Origin: Staphylococcus schleiferi
GTDB lineage: Bacteria; Bacillota; Bacilli; Staphylococcales; Staphylococcaceae
Assembly (NCBI RefSeq): GCF_900458895.1
Contig: NZ_LR962863.1
Coordinates: forward strand, 1,364,001-1,428,000
Direction of reading: 5' to 3'
Length of the DNA: 64,000 nt
Below are positions 1-10,502 of this stretch, piece by piece. Position numbers and translations under genes: made by a program. Numbering within the stretch: the first letter of the stretch is position 1; each line of letters opens with the position of its first letter. Under the pieces are notes generated by a model, which made no database searches, was not told the origin of the DNA, and saw nothing but the letters and a program-made list of their open reading frames with translations.

Positions 1-87
1 TTTAAGTGCCTGTTTTTTTGTGTACTTGGTATTTATCACGCTTTAGTAGGCTAATAAAATTAGGGCATCAGTCGCAAAATCAATAGT

Positions 88-127
88 GCTCAGATGATTT
101 TAAATAGAAATCGTCTGAGCGCTTTCT
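88..127 (+). terminator. Rho-independent terminator of a gene lying left of the window
   Basis: A 13-bp perfect inverted repeat (88-100 with 108-120, 7-nt loop) is followed by a T-rich stretch. It probably ends a plus-strand gene located before the window. A second, weaker stem (AATAGGC with GCCTATT, about 162-195, followed by TTTTT) lies just downstream. No convincing coding sequence is seen in 1-430. Confidence 0.6.
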
Positions 128-432
128 TTATATGATAAAAAAATTTCGTGACTCTATTATAAATAGGCCTGACGAGCCAATCACCAAGCCTATTTTTGAT
201 ACAAAAGGCGCGCAATCCTGCAATTCTCTCTGTAATTAGAAGCATCCAACCCCTCATAATTAAGAAGATAATGCGCTTATATCTGTTTTTACGTCAATGA
301 CACTTGGCAGTAAACGATAAATTTCAAATAAAACCATCCCATCAAAGAATCTTACTGTCAAATGATTGCAAAAACATTGTTTTGGGCTGCATTCTCATGT
401 ACACTATACTCATTAAAATAGAAAAACGAATT

Positions 433-569
433 CATCTTCGGGGTAGGGTGCAATTCCCAACCGGCAGTAAATTAAAGCCTGCGACCTGCAAAAAATCAAA
501 ATCTTGATATTTTGTGGCTGATCTAGTGAAATTCTAGAGCCGACAGTAAAGTCTGGATGGGAGAAGATG
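433..569 (+). promoter_or_regulatory. FMN riboswitch (RFN element) aptamer
   Basis: The conserved RFN core is visible: GGGGTAGGGTGCAATTCCC near 440, CCGGCAGTAA, GCCTGCGACC, a variable arm, then GCCGACAGTAAAGTCTGGATGGGAGAAGATG. The closing helix P1 pairs CATCTTC (433-439) with GAAGATG (563-569). It lies directly upstream of a riboflavin transporter gene, as is usual for this family, so FMN should repress that gene. The short open frame overlapping it at 304-507 is not a gene. Confidence 0.96.
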
Positions 570-636
570 GAGGTTTATTTGTGTTGCTTTTTAATCCTCC
601 TATTCAACTAAGATGAATTTAATAGGAGGTTTTTTC
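569..636 (+). promoter_or_regulatory. Riboswitch expression platform: terminator and SD-sequestering hairpin
   Basis: CCTCCTATT (596-604) pairs perfectly with AATAGGAGG (621-629), followed by six T. The 3' arm contains the ribU Shine-Dalgarno, so the same hairpin could stop transcription and hide the ribosome site. GGAGG at 569-573, partly inside helix P1, can instead pair with CCTCC (596-600). This gives a mutually exclusive antiterminator when FMN is absent. The pairing is read from the sequence; the switching logic is inferred from known RFN leaders. Confidence 0.75.
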
Positions 637-1182
637 ATGAAACAAAAGCAAACACGACATTTGATTATTGTGGGAATGTTAAGTGCCATATCGGTGGTCT
701 TAATGTTTATTAAATTCCCGCTTCCATTTTTACCACCGTATTTAACGATTGATTTTAGTGATGTTCCACCTCTATTAGCTACTTTTACTTTAGGACCCAT
801 CGCTGGAGTTTTAGTTGAATTAATTAAAAATTTACTTAATTTCTTTTTCAATGTGAGCGATCCTGTTGGGCCGGTTGCCAACTTTTTAGCTGGAACAACA
901 TTATTATTAGTGAGTTATTGGGTATATCAATCACGTCAAACAACACGTCAATTAATCATTGGTCTTATCGTTGGGACATTAGCTATGACTGTATTACTAA
1001 GTGTTTTAAATTATTTCGTACTACTTCCACTGTTTGGAATGATTATGAATTTAGCCGATGTAGCGAATAATCTTAAGCTTATCATTGCAGCGGGTATCAT
1101 TCCATTCAATATCATTAAAGGTGCATTAGTATCAGTCATCTTTATATTGTTATATAAACGTATTGGCCATATTCTAAAATAA
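637..1182 (+). CDS. ribU: Riboflavin ECF transporter S component RibU
   Basis: This is the substrate-binding membrane subunit of an energy-coupling factor transporter that imports riboflavin. The 181-residue protein has about six hydrophobic segments (first at residues 9-25, last near 160-177) and a short basic N-terminus, typical in size for RibU. ATG 637 is preferred over the in-frame ATG at 613 because TAGGAGG at 623-629 sits 7 nt before it, and that SD is part of the riboswitch hairpin. The FMN riboswitch upstream supports the substrate. The EcfA/EcfT module is not in this window. A terminator follows at about 1276. Confidence 0.93.
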   Translation: MKQKQTRHLIIVGMLSAISVVLMFIKFPLPFLPPYLTIDFSDVPPLLATFTLGPIAGVLVELIKNLLNFFFNVSDPVGPVANFLAGTTLLLVSYWVYQSRQTTRQLIIGLIVGTLAMTVLLSVLNYFVLLPLFGMIMNLADVANNLKLIIAAGIIPFNIIKGALVSVIFILLYKRIGHILK

Positions 1183-1275
1183 AAACATATTCAAACGAAG
1201 CACATGACTAGGAAGTCTGAGACAAAGTCTATTCAGCCTAGATGATTCTGCTTAACGTTGATGTTGTCATTAAAC

Positions 1276-1326
1276 AAAAAAGAGATGTATCTTCTACAAT
1301 TTGTGAAGACACATCTCTTTTTTATG
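1276..1326 (+). terminator. Terminator after ribU (works in both directions)
   Basis: AGAGATGT (1281-1288) pairs with ACATCTCT (1311-1318), flanked by an A run on the left and a T run on the right, so it could stop transcription from both ribU and the convergent ferredoxin gene. The interval 1183-1503 otherwise holds only this and the next hairpin, plus short staphylococcal intergenic motifs. Confidence 0.75.
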
Positions 1327-1382
1327 CGAAAAATTTTAATGACAAGTGGAGCTGAATGCACATTTATAACTTTAAAATAAAT

Positions 1383-1424
1383 AAGTTGAGTAGGATGTAC
1401 AACATGAAAACATCCACTCAACTT
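1383..1424 (-). terminator. Terminator-like hairpin after ferredoxin gene
   Basis: AAGTTGAGT and GGATGT on the left pair with ACATCC and ACTCAACTT on the right, about 15 bp with one bulge. Read on the minus strand it is followed by a T-rich stretch and lies about 80 nt after the ferredoxin stop codon. Confidence 0.5.
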
Positions 1425-1503
1425 CAGTCTATTCCTAGACATTCGATTGTTTTATATTTATATTAAAGACATCTTGTCTCTAGCAATCATCGCTGTTTAT
1501 CGT

Positions 1504-1782
<279 letters not shown>

Positions 1783-1852
1783 CTAACATTATAATTTTAT
1801 TGTAGTTCTGTGTACTTAAATTTTCAATATATTCGTTTTAGAATGAGGTCAA

Positions 1853-2800
1853 ATGATGAAACACTTAATTAATTATGCATATCATCATGCATCAGCCTAT
1901 AAAACTAAAAAAAGCATCTTTAATATTATCATAGGAAAAAAATCTCATCAAACTTTTTTTGATGCGGTCTCTTTAAATCTATTGTCTTTATATGGTTGTG
2001 CACCAAAGCTTAAGATGCAAACTTTTGAACAAATCATTAAAGAAGAAACCATAACGACTGAACTAAAAATAACGAATCAAGTTACTTTTCCATGTTTACA
2101 AGCTTCTTTTAATGCCATACAACTACTCACACAAACTTATTCTTATGCCAGACACAATCAAATGGCTTTTCAACCGATTTCGTCTCAAACTGAAGTCCAT
2201 CAAGTTGTAAAGCAAATTTATCAATCTGACCAAATAGAAAACATTTTATCTCAATTAGAGCAAGAATTACGTACGCTTTATCAAAACTTAGAAGCGCAAC
2301 GAGAAAAAATATATAGCCATTATTTATTAACAGGTTTTGATGAACCGATGTATACTTTTACCCAAATCAGTATGATTGAATCTATCGAGAGTGAAGATTT
2401 ATTCAAAATGTTTTATGAAGAACTTGTTCTAATTTATCTAATGATAAACGAAAGTAGTGACTTTCCTATACTTTCTCAGTGTGCACTGAGACTTCACGTT
2501 TCACAACCTGTACATCAGACGGCACAATTATTAAATCAAGGTTATAACCTCCAAAAAATTGCTCAAATTGAAGGTGTGAGAGAAAATACAATCGAGGATC
2601 ATATTTTAGATTTATTTATGAAAAATCAAATGTATAACTATCAAGATTTTCTACATCATTTTAATCAAGAATTTATTAATCAATACAATGCTGAACCGTA
2701 TCAGCGTTTAAAACGTTATAAAGAACGATTTGATAATATGTCGTACTTTGAAATTAAACTTGCAATTGTAGGGATTGCTAAAGGAGAATTAGATGCTTAA
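1853..2800 (+). CDS. YpbB-like helix-turn-helix protein
   Basis: A 315-residue soluble protein. It has no catalytic motif that I recognise. A region near residues 225-260 (LLNQGYNLQKIAQIEGVR) looks like the helix-turn-helix of the YpbB family, which sits directly before a RecQ-type helicase gene in Firmicutes, as it does here. The stop codon overlaps the recQ start (ATGCTTAA at 2793-2800), so translation is probably coupled. Two adjacent ATGs (1853, 1856) are possible; GAGG at 1845-1848 is better spaced for the second. The role is probably linked to DNA repair, but this is inferred only from the gene pair. Confidence 0.8.
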   Translation: MMKHLINYAYHHASAYKTKKSIFNIIIGKKSHQTFFDAVSLNLLSLYGCAPKLKMQTFEQIIKEETITTELKITNQVTFPCLQASFNAIQLLTQTYSYARHNQMAFQPISSQTEVHQVVKQIYQSDQIENILSQLEQELRTLYQNLEAQREKIYSHYLLTGFDEPMYTFTQISMIESIESEDLFKMFYEELVLIYLMINESSDFPILSQCALRLHVSQPVHQTAQLLNQGYNLQKIAQIEGVRENTIEDHILDLFMKNQMYNYQDFLHHFNQEFINQYNAEPYQRLKRYKERFDNMSYFEIKLAIVGIAKGELDA

Positions 2801-4170
2801 AGCAGCTTTAAAACAATTTTTCGGCTTTACATCATTTAGACCAGGACAAGAAGAAATCATTACCAGTGTGCTACAACATCAGAATACACTGGGCATATTA
2901 CCAACTGGTACAGGTAAAACACTTTGTTACCAATTACCTACTTATATGAAACAACAGCCAACGCTCATTATCTCACCTCTTATTTCTTTAATGGATGATC
3001 AAGTGATGCAAATGAAGATGAAAGGAGAGCAAAAAGGTTGTTGCCATTCATTCTGGTTTAGAAGATGCAGAAAAAAGGCTGTCGATCGCAAAAATAAAGT
3101 CGTCACGTTTTGTCTTTGTGAGCCCAGAGTTCATTTTACAACCACATTATTTCAACCAATTTAAAAATATTCCTTTTGGTATCGTTGTATTAGATGAAGT
3201 CCACTGCCTTTCTGAATGGGGGTTTGACTTTCGACCGCATTATGCTTTAATCGGAAAGATAACCCAACAATTTGAAAACGCAACTGTATTAGCATTAACA
3301 GCAACAGCGACAATTCATTTACAAGAAGACATTGAAAAGGTCATTCAACAGCCGATGCACAAGATTCAATTTTCAATGGACCGTCCAAATATCGCTCTAT
3401 CCGTTGAATTAAAGTCTTCGCATGAAGAGAAAGTGACGTGGTTAATTGACAAAATTGCGTATTCTGGGCCAACCATCGTTTATGTCTCTTCAAAAAAAGT
3501 TTGCCTAGAACTCGCACAGACCATTTATCAAGCGGGCTATTTAACAGGGATTTATCATGGAGATTTGTCTTATCAAGAACGATTAACGGTGCAACAACAG
3601 TTTTTAAAAAATGATATTCGCATCATTGTAGCGACGAGTGCTTTTGGAATGGGCATTAATAAACCGGATATCCGGACAGTCATTCATTTCCATCTTTCTC
3701 CAAGTCCTTCTAGCTATATGCAAGAAATTGGACGTGCTGGTAGAGATGGACAACAAAGCCAAGCGATTGCATTGTTTCAACCAGATGACCAATATTTAAT
3801 GGAAACTCTCGCAACAGGAAATATTATAAGAGAAATAGATATTCAACAATATGAACTCGGACAATTGATAGACTCAGAAATCATAGAGATTTTAGATGTT
3901 TTGAGCGAAGCCTTTACACTCGCACAATTACGTGCTATTTTCAAACAAAATGAAGAAATAAAATTGCGCGCTTTCCGTCATATGCATCATTATGTTTTAA
4001 CTCAAAAATGCAGAAGACAACATCTCCTTTCTTATTTTCAAATGCCTAATGAAACCGTGTCACAATGTTGTGATCGTTGCGAAACAATCGAACCGATATA
4101 TGAAAAAAATAAGAAAAAAGTGAAGCGAAAGTTAGATTGCAGTGAAAAATTAGAAAATTTATTTCATTAG
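2793..4170 (+). pseudogene. recQ: ATP-dependent DNA helicase RecQ, frameshifted
   Basis: RecQ-family 3'-5' DNA helicase for recombination repair. The first frame (2793-3164) carries the Walker A GTGKT near residue 40 and motif Ia. From about 3118 the second frame carries LDEVH (DEAH-type box), TATAT and the helicase C domain with GRAGRDG. A cysteine cluster (CCDRC) near the end looks like a RecQ zinc site, and there is no HRDC domain, so it is a short, RecS-like form of about 458 residues once repaired. One extra G in the AAAAAGG stretch at about 3032-3037 shifts the frame; removing it restores an uninterrupted protein. Either a sequence error or a recent mutation. Confidence 0.88.
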
Positions 4171-4352
4171 TTTTTACAATGCTTTACACAGCGTTTTTAA
4201 AACCGCTATAATCAATATAAATACTTAATAGCTATTTCAATCATCGGGATATGTAAACGGTTGGTAAATTTTCTTTAATAATTGAGGTTATCATGTTTTA
4301 AATTCCTTAAATATAGCTATATATTTAATATACGTAGAAAGGATGAATGTAT

Positions 4353-5679
4353 GTGTCAAAAGATAATTTTAAGGATGAATTCGAACAGAGTCGTCAAGAA
4401 ATAAAATCTCACAATCATGATGAACCATCTAGTGAGACACATGTAGACGATTCAGAACAACAAACTGAAAACAACCAACAATTCCCACCTCGAAATGCAT
4501 CAAGACGTCATAGAAAGAGAGAGCATGGTCCATCACCTGTAAATGAAGCAAATCAAGCAGATCAACAAACTGATTTGAGCGAACAGGAAACTAATGAAAA
4601 ATCGCAAAAAAGACCAGGGAAAGTAGGGGGCTTTGTTAATCATCAGGATGAACATACAAAAGCTGAAAACGATCAACCTATCGCAAAAGATGAGGCAAAA
4701 TCGCATTCAACGCAAGAAGTTCATCAAAATGATCAAAGTATAGAAGATCATAAAGCAGATCAAACGCACGATGAAAATCATGATTCAGAGACACATGATG
4801 ACAAAAAAAACGATAGTAAAGACAAAGCTGCCTTAACAGGTGCTGCCGCTGTCGGGGGGTGGCGCAATCGCTAAACATCATCACGATAAAACAACGGCTC
4901 ATCATGAGTCTTCAGAAGGTGTCCATTCAAATCAAGATGATCCATCATCAAATGATAAAAAAGCACAACATGAAAGTAACGCAGATAAAGAGAATGTAAT
5001 TAATGGCGCAGCAGTAGGGGCAGGCGCGTCACAAACACATCCATCATCTCATACAGGCACTGAAAACAGTCAACCCGCTCATGAAACACATGTTTCAAAT
5101 GGCAGATCAAGCGGTGGTAGATTCAAGAAATTGTTACCTTTATTAGCAGCGATTATTCTATTAGGTGCTTTAGCCATTTTTGGTGGTGTTTATCTCGTTA
5201 ATCATAATCAACAAGGCGATCACGCATCACACGTTGCTCAAAAACATGAAACGAAAGAGCACAGTAAATCAGATAAAGAGAAAGATAAAGAAGCTAATAA
5301 AGATAACTCGACTAAAGATGATGATAAAGCACAATCAGACAATCAAGATGATAATAATAGTGCTGATAATAACAATGCCACTGATGACTCAAATGCTTCA
5401 GATCAAAATAACAACGGCGCACAAGATACTACAGGTCAAAATCAACAACAATACAATCAAAGTAATCAACAATATGGCCAACAAAATGGACAAGCGAATA
5501 ATCAACAAGCCCAAAACAATACTGGCCATACCCATACAGTAACAGGTAACCAAAACTTATATCGCATCGCTATTCAATACTATGGTAATGGTTCTCCTGA
5601 AAATGTTGAAAAAATTAGACGTGCAAATGGTATCCAAGGTAATAACATTAGAAATGGACAACAATTGATTATTCCATAA
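4353..5679 (+). pseudogene. ebpS: Elastin-binding protein EbpS, frameshifted in a G6 run
   Basis: A staphylococcal surface-associated protein that binds elastin. The repaired protein is about 441 residues: a long hydrophilic His/Gln/Asp-rich region, one membrane segment (LLPLLAAIILLGALAIFGG near residue 260), a Lys/Asp/Asn/Gln-rich linker, and a C-terminal LysM domain with the NLYRIAIQYYG motif. GTG 4353 is chosen because AAAGGA lies about 9 nt upstream and the N-terminus then matches the recalled S. aureus one; ATG 4347 is too close to the SD. A run of six G at about 4853-4858 puts the two halves out of frame, whereas five G restore AVGGGAIAKHHH. Phase variation is possible but sequence error is at least as likely. 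Confidence 0.9.
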
Positions 5680-5750
5680 TTATTATATTTTATATGACAG
5701 AGGGGACGCGCAAACAGCGCACTCGTCGTCAACCAATACAAATGATTAAA

Positions 5751-5800
5751 AATAAGACTAGGAAATCTAAATGTATCAAGATTTCCTAGTCTTATTTATG
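5751..5800 (+). terminator. Terminator after ebpS
   Basis: A perfect 18-bp inverted repeat (5751-5768 with 5779-5796, 10-nt loop) is followed by TATG and T-rich DNA. The rest of the 5680-6075 gap holds a likely promoter with TATAAT at 5973-5978 and the ypdA leader described separately. Confidence 0.8.
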
Positions 5801-6000
5801 TTTTATATATTGAGTGCATCTTAATAATAAGCTATATAAAAGCAGGAAAACACCCATAAACCAGTATGCAAGTCACTTCGTTAACCTGAAAAAATTTAAC
5901 ATTATGTACATACATTTCAATTTAGATTCATAAAAAAACTTGTTATGAATACTTAAGGAAAATAACAGTTCTTATAATATACTGTGCTAGTATGTGAATT

Positions 6001-6075
6001 AGGAGGCTATATAGAACATTAAAGTAGCATAATATGTGGTAACTCACCATCATTTTTTAATGTTCTTGTTTAAAA
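6001..6075 (+). promoter_or_regulatory. Structured ypdA leader with a displaced Shine-Dalgarno
   Basis: AGGAGG at 6001-6006 is a strong ribosome site but lies 69 nt before the ypdA ATG, and no SD is seen next to that ATG. Between them AGAACATTAAA (6013-6023) pairs perfectly with TTTAATGTTCT (6056-6066). If folded, the linear SD-to-ATG spacing falls to about 15 nt. A three-codon frame ATG-TGG-TAA (6034-6042) sits in the loop. The structure is visible; its function is inference. Confidence 0.45.
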
Positions 6076-7063
6076 ATGAAAACTGTAGAGAGTATCATCA
6101 TCGGTGGCGGTCCTTGTGGCTTAAGTGCTGCTATAGAACAAAAGAAAAAAGGGATTGAAACACTTATTATTGAGAAAGGTAATGTAGTCGATGCCATTTA
6201 TCATTACCCTACACATCAAACATTTTTCTCTTCAAGTGATAAACTCAGCATTGGTGATGTTCCTTTTATTGTTGAGGAGCTTAAACCTAGAAGAAATCAA
6301 GCACTTGTTTATTATAGAGAAGTCGTAAAGTATCATCAGTTAAATATTAACGCTTTTGAAGAAGTTTTAACGGTAAAGAAAATAGACGATCATTTCACTT
6401 TAACTACTACGAAAGATGTTTATCAATGTCGTTTCTTAACTGTTGCAACGGGTTATTATGGTCAACATAATACATTAGAGGTTGAAGGCGCTGAACTTTT
6501 CAAAAGTTATGCATTATTTCAAAGAACCCCATCCTTATTTTGACCAAGATGTCGTTGTGATCGGTGGGAAAAATTCAGCAGTCGATGCTGCAATTGAATT
6601 AGAAAAAGCGGGCGCACGAGTGACCGTAATCTATCGTGGTGCAGATTATTCACCTTCTATTAAGCCATGGATTTTACCAAACTTTGAATCATTGGTCCGT
6701 AGAGGAAACGTGAAAATGCATTTTAATAGTGTTGTCACTCAAATTACTGATAGTCATGTTACTTTTGAAAAAGAAGGCGAACGTATCACCATTCCAAATG
6801 ATTATGTATTTGCAATGATTGGCTATCATCCAGATTATGAATTTTTGAAATCTATTGGTATCGAAGTGCATACAAACGATTTTGGAACAGCTCCTGTTTA
6901 CCATCATGATACGTATGAAACAAATATCGAAAATTGTTATATTGCAGGTGTTATTGCAGCAGGAAATGATGCGAATACAATTTTTATTGAAAATGGTAAA
7001 TATCATGGCGATGCGATTGCGCAAGATATTTTAACGAAAAAACAATCTCCATTAGAATCATAA
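6076..7063 (+). pseudogene. ypdA: YpdA bacillithiol disulfide reductase (FAD/NADPH), frameshifted
   Basis: YpdA is an NADPH-dependent flavoprotein that recycles bacillithiol disulfide. The N-terminal FAD-binding GGGPCG motif is at residues 10-15. A second nucleotide-binding motif, VVIGGKNSA, lies near residue 160 after the frame change. The C-terminal region has the GVIAAGNDANTIFIENG stretch typical of this family. The frame breaks at about 6496-6500, where CTTTTC should read CTTTC; the repaired protein is 328 residues. With bshA and brxA elsewhere in the window it belongs to the bacillithiol redox pathway. Translation start is unusual (see leader). Probably intact in the real genome. Confidence 0.88.
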
Positions 7064-7092
7064 ATGATACGCTACCTTTAGTGTATCTAAAT

Positions 7093-7146
7093 AGAGCAGT
7101 CGTTGTCTAAGGTAAGCATAACATAGACAACGACTGCTCTATTGTT
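7093..7146 (+). terminator. Terminator between ypdA and ansA
   Basis: A perfect 17-bp stem (7093-7109 with 7124-7140) is followed by ATTGTTTATT. It lies just after ypdA; the convergent ansA ends 130 nt further on. Confidence 0.75.
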
Positions 7147-7271
7147 TATTCATATTCTTTTCATAAATCCAGATAGTTTCTTCTACAATCACTTTTATCC
7201 TATCTTAAAAAATCCAAATGATATCGTTTTATTCATTAAAATAGTTTTGTATTTGTTGATGCGTCAATTTG

Positions 7272-8198
7272 TTACTCCAATGCCACTAACAATTTAAGTC
7301 TAGCTTTTTGACCATTTAATCCATTAGAGAAGATAACACCTTTTTCATACAGTTGATGACCGCCACCTTCATACGCATACACAGCACTTACAATACCGTT
7401 AAAAGAACGTGAAACTAACACAATGGGCATACCTTGTGCTAAACATGCATTCAGCCCTTGCATTGCAGTAGGTGGCAGATTACCTTGCCCTAATGCTTCG
7501 ATGATTAATCCATCCACTTGTGTATCTGCATAAAATTGCAACATCTCACTTCCCATTCCCATATATGCTTTAACCAGGGGGATGTTCAGAGTAGAATCAA
7601 CCAGATGCAAATTTTGACTTTCATATGGTCTGTGATGAAAATAAATGCCTGCTTTCGTTATCACACCCAGTGGCCCGTGATTAGGACTTTGAAATGTATT
7701 CGTATTTGATGTATGTGTTTTAGTTACATTACGTGCAGTGTGAATTTCATCATTAAATACGACCATTACGCCTTTATTTTCAGAGTCATCCGATATCGCT
7801 ACACGTATTGCAGCGATGAAATTGTATAAACCATCAGAACCAATTTCGTTTGAAGACCGCATGGCGCCCGTGATGACAATCGGTTTAGAAGTAGCAACTG
7901 TTAAATCTAATAAAAAAGCTGTTTCTTCTAATGTATCCGTACCGTGAGTAATGACAAAGCCATCATAATAATTTAAGTTTTCTGGTGCTTCAATCGTATT
8001 TTTTAAAATCTTCACATGCTCAATTGTCATATGAGGTGACGGCACGTTAAAAGGCATAATTTCATCAATTTTTGCATATTTCGCAATGACATCTTGATGA
8101 TGTGAAATAGGGTTGTCAGTAGTCGTACTCACTTTATTTGATTCATCTTCCGACATACTTATGGTGCCCCCTGTATGTATGACTAATAATTTTTTCAT
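7272..8198 (-). CDS. ansA: L-asparaginase, type I
   Basis: Hydrolyses asparagine to aspartate and ammonia in the cytoplasm. The 308-residue protein has both threonine-containing active-site signatures of the family: IHTGGTIS at residues 6-13 and THGTDTLEET near residue 83. There is no signal peptide, which fits the cytoplasmic type I enzyme. The start is ATG at 8198, with GAGGAGG 7 nt upstream on the minus strand; the longer frame from 8222 would include the SD. It is divergent from cmk, with about 70 nt between them for both promoters. Confidence 0.94.
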   Translation of the reverse strand: MKKLLVIHTGGTISMSEDESNKVSTTTDNPISHHQDVIAKYAKIDEIMPFNVPSPHMTIEHVKILKNTIEAPENLNYYDGFVITHGTDTLEETAFLLDLTVATSKPIVITGAMRSSNEIGSDGLYNFIAAIRVAISDDSENKGVMVVFNDEIHTARNVTKTHTSNTNTFQSPNHGPLGVITKAGIYFHHRPYESQNLHLVDSTLNIPLVKAYMGMGSEMLQFYADTQVDGLIIEALGQGNLPPTAMQGLNACLAQGMPIVLVSRSFNGIVSAVYAYEGGGHQLYEKGVIFSNGLNGQKARLKLLVALE

Positions 8199-8268
8199 AT
8201 AAGTTCCTCCTCGTAAAGCCATCCATTCTTATGATAAAATAATGTTAAACAAACGACAAGGAAGGTAA

Positions 8269-8931
<663 letters not shown>

Positions 8932-9019
8932 ATTATTTTATTCAAACTTATCTAAATTTCTTGACAATTCAACGCTTTTATAAGAAGTTATTATTATGTA
9001 GTAGTATAAGGAGGCATTC

Positions 9020-10207
9020 ATGATGACTGAAGAATTCAATGAATCAATGATTAATGACATTAAGGAAGGCGATAAGATTACAGGTGAAGTACAGCAAATT
9101 GAAGACAAACACGTTGTTGTACATGTAAATGGTGGAAAATTTAACGGCATTATTCCTATTAGCCAACTATCAACTTATCACGTGGACAACGCGAATGAAG
9201 TTGTTAAAGTTGGAGATGAAATCGGTGCATATGTTACTAAAATTGAAATCGATGAGGAAAATGAAACAGGAAGTTACATCCTTTCTAAACGCAAGTTAGA
9301 AGAAGAGAAATCTTATGCGTACTTACAAGAAAAATTAGATAACAACGAAACAATTGAGGCTAAAGTAACAGAAGTTGTTAAAGGTGGCTTAGTTGTGGAT
9401 GTTGGTCAAAGAGGATTCATTCCTGCATCGTTAATTTCAACTGATTACATTGAAGATTTCTCAGATTATGAAGGTAAGGTGCTTGAACTTAAAGTTGAAG
9501 AACTTGAACCTGAAAAAAATCGTGTCATCTTAAGCCGCAAAGCAGTAGAAGCAGAAGAAAATGAAAAGAAAAAAGCAGAACTTTTAAAATCTATTAAAGC
9601 TGGCGACATTATCGAAGGAAAAGTAGCACGATTAACAAACTTTGGTGCCTTCATCGATCTTGGTGGCGTAGATGGTTTAGTCCATGTATCTGAATTATCT
9701 CACGAGCATGTAAAAACACCTGAAGAAGTCGTTACAATTGGCGACACTGTAAAAGTGAAAGTTCGTTCTGTAGAACAAGATTCTGAACGTGTTTCACTTT
9801 CAATTAAAGATACTTTACCTAGTCCTTTCGAAACAATTCAAGAAAAATATAGTGAAGGTGATGTTGTAGAAGGTAAAGTTATGCGTTTAGCCTCTTTCGG
9901 TGCTTTTGTTGAAATCGATCACGGTTTACAAGGCCTTGTTCATATCTCTGAAATCAGCCACAAGCATATTGGCACACCTGGTGAAGTACTTGAGCCTGGA
10001 CAAACAGTTCAAGTTAAAATTTTAGGTATCAATCCTGAAGAAGAACGTATTTCATTATCAATCAAAGCGGCCTTACCTAAAGAGGAAACTGAAGAAGCTT
10101 CAGAGGAAACAACACAACAATACACGCAACAATCAACTGATGAAAATGAAAACAATCCTACATTAGGAGATGTTTTTGGAGATAAACTTAAAGACTTAAA
10201 TTTATAA
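9020..10207 (+). CDS. rpsA: Ribosomal protein S1 homologue (four S1 domains)
   Basis: An RNA-binding protein of 395 residues with four S1 OB-fold repeats, near residues 15-90, 105-175, 195-265 and 280-350. Repeats 3 and 4 carry the clear FGAFIDLGGVDGLVHVSELSH and FGAFVEIDHGLQGLVHISEISH type motifs. This is the shorter Gram-positive form, not the six-repeat proteobacterial S1. The C-terminal tail is acidic and Gln/Thr-rich. AAGGAGG precedes two consecutive ATGs (9020, 9023); either could be used. A terminator follows at about 10286. Confidence 0.96.
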   Translation: MMTEEFNESMINDIKEGDKITGEVQQIEDKHVVVHVNGGKFNGIIPISQLSTYHVDNANEVVKVGDEIGAYVTKIEIDEENETGSYILSKRKLEEEKSYAYLQEKLDNNETIEAKVTEVVKGGLVVDVGQRGFIPASLISTDYIEDFSDYEGKVLELKVEELEPEKNRVILSRKAVEAEENEKKKAELLKSIKAGDIIEGKVARLTNFGAFIDLGGVDGLVHVSELSHEHVKTPEEVVTIGDTVKVKVRSVEQDSERVSLSIKDTLPSPFETIQEKYSEGDVVEGKVMRLASFGAFVEIDHGLQGLVHISEISHKHIGTPGEVLEPGQTVQVKILGINPEEERISLSIKAALPKEETEEASEETTQQYTQQSTDENENNPTLGDVFGDKLKDLNL

Positions 10208-10285
10208 TATAAATTTATTGAGATTACAATGCGTCAACATGAATCATTAATCAGATATGTGTTGATGCATTCGTCTGTATTCGTG

Positions 10286-10340
10286 GAGTAAAGTATGAGT
10301 CTAAGCAATTACAATTGACTTGTACTTTACTCTTTTTCTT
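10286..10340 (+). terminator. Terminator after rpsA
   Basis: GAGTAAAGTA (10286-10295) pairs with TACTTTACTC (10323-10332), followed by TTTTTCTTT. A second hairpin without a T run (ATGCGTCAACA with TGTTGATGCAT, 10229-10270) lies just before it. The remaining DNA to 10502 carries the der promoter region, including a TG-extended TAAAAT near 10465. Confidence 0.7.
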
Positions 10341-10502
10341 TGGATGCATTAATGAAGTGAAAAAGACTGTGATACGTTCCATTTATATCCATTACTTCAC
10401 ATGATATAATACGATTGTTGTATTTAGCATAGTGCTTGTAGTCGATGCGCTTACATGGATATGTTAAAATAATAAAGATATTAATAGAGAGGAAGAACAA
10501 TC

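Noticed and set aside
304..507. 67-codon open frame overlapping the FMN riboswitch
   Set aside because: No SD, and it runs through conserved aptamer sequence; the RNA explains the conservation.
5180..5542. 120-codon frame inside ebpS
   Set aside because: A shadow of the repetitive Asp/Asn/Gln-rich ebpS coding sequence in another frame.
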